DNA of 7,197 bases, from the NCBI GenBank assembly GCA_946410395.1, contig CAMKAE010000112.1:1-7197 (forward strand), given 5' to 3'. This document shows, piece after piece, positions 5,527 to 7,197 of the stretch; within the stretch, counting starts at the first letter, position 1; every line of letters starts with the position of its first letter. The notes beneath the pieces were generated by a model. It searched no databases. It was given only the letters and a program-made list of their open reading frames with translations, and had not been told where the DNA came from. A program made the translations under genes and the position numbers. This DNA comes from an uncultured Clostridia bacterium. Lineage in GTDB: Bacteria; Bacillota; Clostridia; Christensenellales; Aristaeellaceae.

Positions 5527-7197
5527 ATGAAAAAGTTCCTGTCTCTGATGCTCGCATGCGCCATGCTGCTGGCCGTGGCCGGCACCGCACTGGCGGACCA
5601 GTACTATGCGGACGGCACGACGCTGCGCATGGCCACCGGCTATAACAGCGCCAAGACCGGCATCGTGTTCGATCCCGACACCGCCGGCGACGGCATCACC
5701 CTGGCCGACGGCAAGACCTATTACACCGGCAACCTGAAGCCCACCTGGGTGGCCGTGGAGAACATCCTGAACATCAAGCTCAACAGCGTGTATCAGGGCA
5801 ACTCCGCCGCCAACGAGTTCCTCTACTGGAAGGACCAGCTGGAGAACGTGGACATGATCAGCGGCACCGCCGCCACCCTGTCTGAGTACGGCGAGGGCGG
5901 CTACCTGGTGAACCTGGCTGAATACCTCGAAGACATGCCCAACTTCGCGGCCTATCTGGAAGAGAACCCCATCGTGAAGCTGTCCATCACCGGCAACACC
6001 GAGACCGGCGCGATCTACTTCAGCCCCTACTTCGACGGTGTCAACGACATCGAGCGGATGCCGCTGATGCGCGTGGACTGGGTCGTGAAGCTGCTCGACG
6101 GCGAGGGTGCCTTCGCCGCTGACGCCAGCAACACCACCGCGGCCGCCGTCTATCAGCCCTACATGCCCACCGAGGGCAAGGTCGAGATCGACGTTGTGAC
6201 CCTGGACGGCAGCGATGTCGAGACCATCACCAAGGACTATGACGCCGCCGGCAACATCGTCGCCAAGATGAACGAAGCCGGCCCCATGAGCGGTGTGGAC
6301 GCCGTGAACATGCTCCGTACCTACATCGACACGGCCTACAACGGCTACTACGGCACCGAGCGCTCCAACCTGTTCATCGGCCAGAACGCTGCCTGGGACG
6401 CCGACGAGCTGGTGGCCCTGCTGCGCTGCGTGGTGGCCAACCCCCAGACCCTGAACGGCACCGACTCTGTGCAGGGCCTCTTCTCCCGCGAGGAGAACAA
6501 CAACCAGCGCCGTGTGGACCTGTACCGCTTCGCCGGCCACCTCTTCGGCGTGCGCGGCATGGAGTCCCGTGCGGACTTCCTGTATGTGGGCACCGACGGC
6601 CAGCTGCATGACGCCCGTCAGGATGTCGTGGCCTATCAGGCTGTGGAGCGCATGAACGCCATGGCCAAGGAAGGCCTGATCTCCGTGGACTTCCTCTCCA
6701 TGGCTGACAGCAACTCCGCCTCCTACCTGGAGAACGACATGGGCTTCATGAGCTATGACTACAACCAGACCCAGACCGTGTACAACAAGACCAAGCTGCA
6801 GGAAGGCGAGAAGTACATGGCCGTGATGGTGCCCGTTGCCCTGTGGCAGGACGGCACCGAGGGCGGCAAATTCATGCGCTTCACTGAGTCCTGGCGTTCC
6901 GTCAAGACCGATGGCTGGGCCATCTCTGCCAAGGGTGTCGCCGACGACGAGAACAAGCTTTACGCCGCGCTGGCCCTGATCGACTACGCCTATTCTCCCA
7001 AGGGCCAGATCCTGATGAGCTATGGTCCCGACGACTTCATCAAGACCAAGGAAGACGGCACCTACGAGACCTTCTCCTTCAACGGCAAGGACATGCCTGT
7101 CATCGCCGATGCCACCTACGACGAGCTGTGGGCCAAGGCCAACGGCAACTACACCAACTACGCCCGGATGTACCTGGGCTCCACCCTGTCCTTCGTG
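5527..7197 (+). CDS. extracellular solute-binding protein, family 1 (LplA-like), 3' end cut by window
   Basis: The frame is open for 557 codons to the window edge with no stop. This protein captures the carbohydrate and delivers it to the two permeases encoded just upstream. A signal peptide is evident: Lys2-Lys3, a hydrophobic core (4-19) and an 'ALA|DQ' cleavage site after residue 23. The only Cys in this region, Cys11, is preceded by Met-Leu-Ala and sits too early inside the core for a normal lipobox, so a lipoprotein is unlikely. Family features include 'DMISGTAATLSEYGEGGYLV' (109-128) with the following 'NLAEYLEDMPNF' (129-140), 'MPLMRVDWVVKL' (178-189), and 'GWAISAKGVADDENKLYAAL' (463-482) with 'IDYAYSPKGQILMSYG' (485-500). 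The last is the closing motif of LplA-type proteins. Codons are strongly biased to GGC, ACC, CTG and AAC, consistent with high expression. The true end lies past the window, and the ligand is unknown. Confidence 0.9.
   Translation, partial: MKKFLSLMLACAMLLAVAGTALADQYYADGTTLRMATGYNSAKTGIVFDPDTAGDGITLADGKTYYTGNLKPTWVAVENILNIKLNSVYQGNSAANEFLYWKDQLENVDMISGTAATLSEYGEGGYLVNLAEYLEDMPNFAAYLEENPIVKLSITGNTETGAIYFSPYFDGVNDIERMPLMRVDWVVKLLDGEGAFAADASNTTAAAVYQPYMPTEGKVEIDVVTLDGSDVETITKDYDAAGNIVAKMNEAGPMSGVDAVNMLRTYIDTAYNGYYGTERSNLFIGQNAAWDADELVALLRCVVANPQTLNGTDSVQGLFSREENNNQRRVDLYRFAGHLFGVRGMESRADFLYVGTDGQLHDARQDVVAYQAVERMNAMAKEGLISVDFLSMADSNSASYLENDMGFMSYDYNQTQTVYNKTKLQEGEKYMAVMVPVALWQDGTEGGKFMRFTESWRSVKTDGWAISAKGVADDENKLYAALALIDYAYSPKGQILMSYGPDDFIKTKEDGTYETFSFNGKDMPVIADATYDELWAKANGNYTNYARMYLGSTLSFV

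Noticed and set aside
3457..6609. A 1050-codon open frame on the minus strand
   Set aside because: It lies opposite the second permease and the binding protein and crosses their junction. The sense frames have clear family motifs, ribosome binding sites and a signal peptide. The antisense product is a low-complexity Gly/Val/His/Gln-rich string, as expected from a shadow of GC-rich codons.

Overview
The window looks like a GC-rich, Gram-positive-type gut Clostridia genome, perhaps an Oscillospiraceae or Christensenellales relative. This is inferred from the AGGAGG-type ribosome binding sites, the LplB/YtcP-type sugar transporter without its own ATPase, and a short 'GTAGGGGCG...' palindrome of a kind I associate with gut Clostridia. 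The assignment is tentative because no rRNA or marker gene is present.

Left part (1-1475). A 167-nt leader carries a 7-bp tandem GGAATTC repeat at the very edge and a short near-perfect palindrome. Next comes a full-length gene of the CRISPR type I-E crRNA endonuclease family, Cas6e/CasE (168-776). It has Gln where the family's catalytic His is expected, and no cas5, cas7, cas1, cas2 or CRISPR repeat is visible around it. Two bases after its stop begins a HAD-superfamily phosphatase gene (779-1417) of the YihX-like branch. A strong rho-independent terminator (1442-1475) closes this unit.

Right part (about 1536 to the end). An AT-rich promoter region precedes a four-gene, tightly spaced operon that runs off the right edge. 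The genes are a six-helix membrane protein resembling an ECF transporter S-component (1622-2203), an LplB/MalF-type sugar permease (2203-3285), a MalG/YtcP-type permease (3304-5505), and a secreted family-1 solute-binding protein (5527 to the edge). No ATPase is encoded here. Systems of this type commonly borrow a shared MsmX/UgpC-like ATPase encoded elsewhere.

The most unusual object is the second permease. It is 733 residues long rather than about 290-300. A block of about 435 residues, rich in Trp, Tyr, Gly and Asp and apparently beta-type, is inserted after the first membrane helix, where it should face outside the cell. The block has weak internal repeats built around 'WY' dipeptides. 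The partner binding protein has a plain signal peptide rather than a clear lipobox. One hypothesis is that the extracellular block replaces the lipid anchor by docking the binding protein or the carbohydrate.
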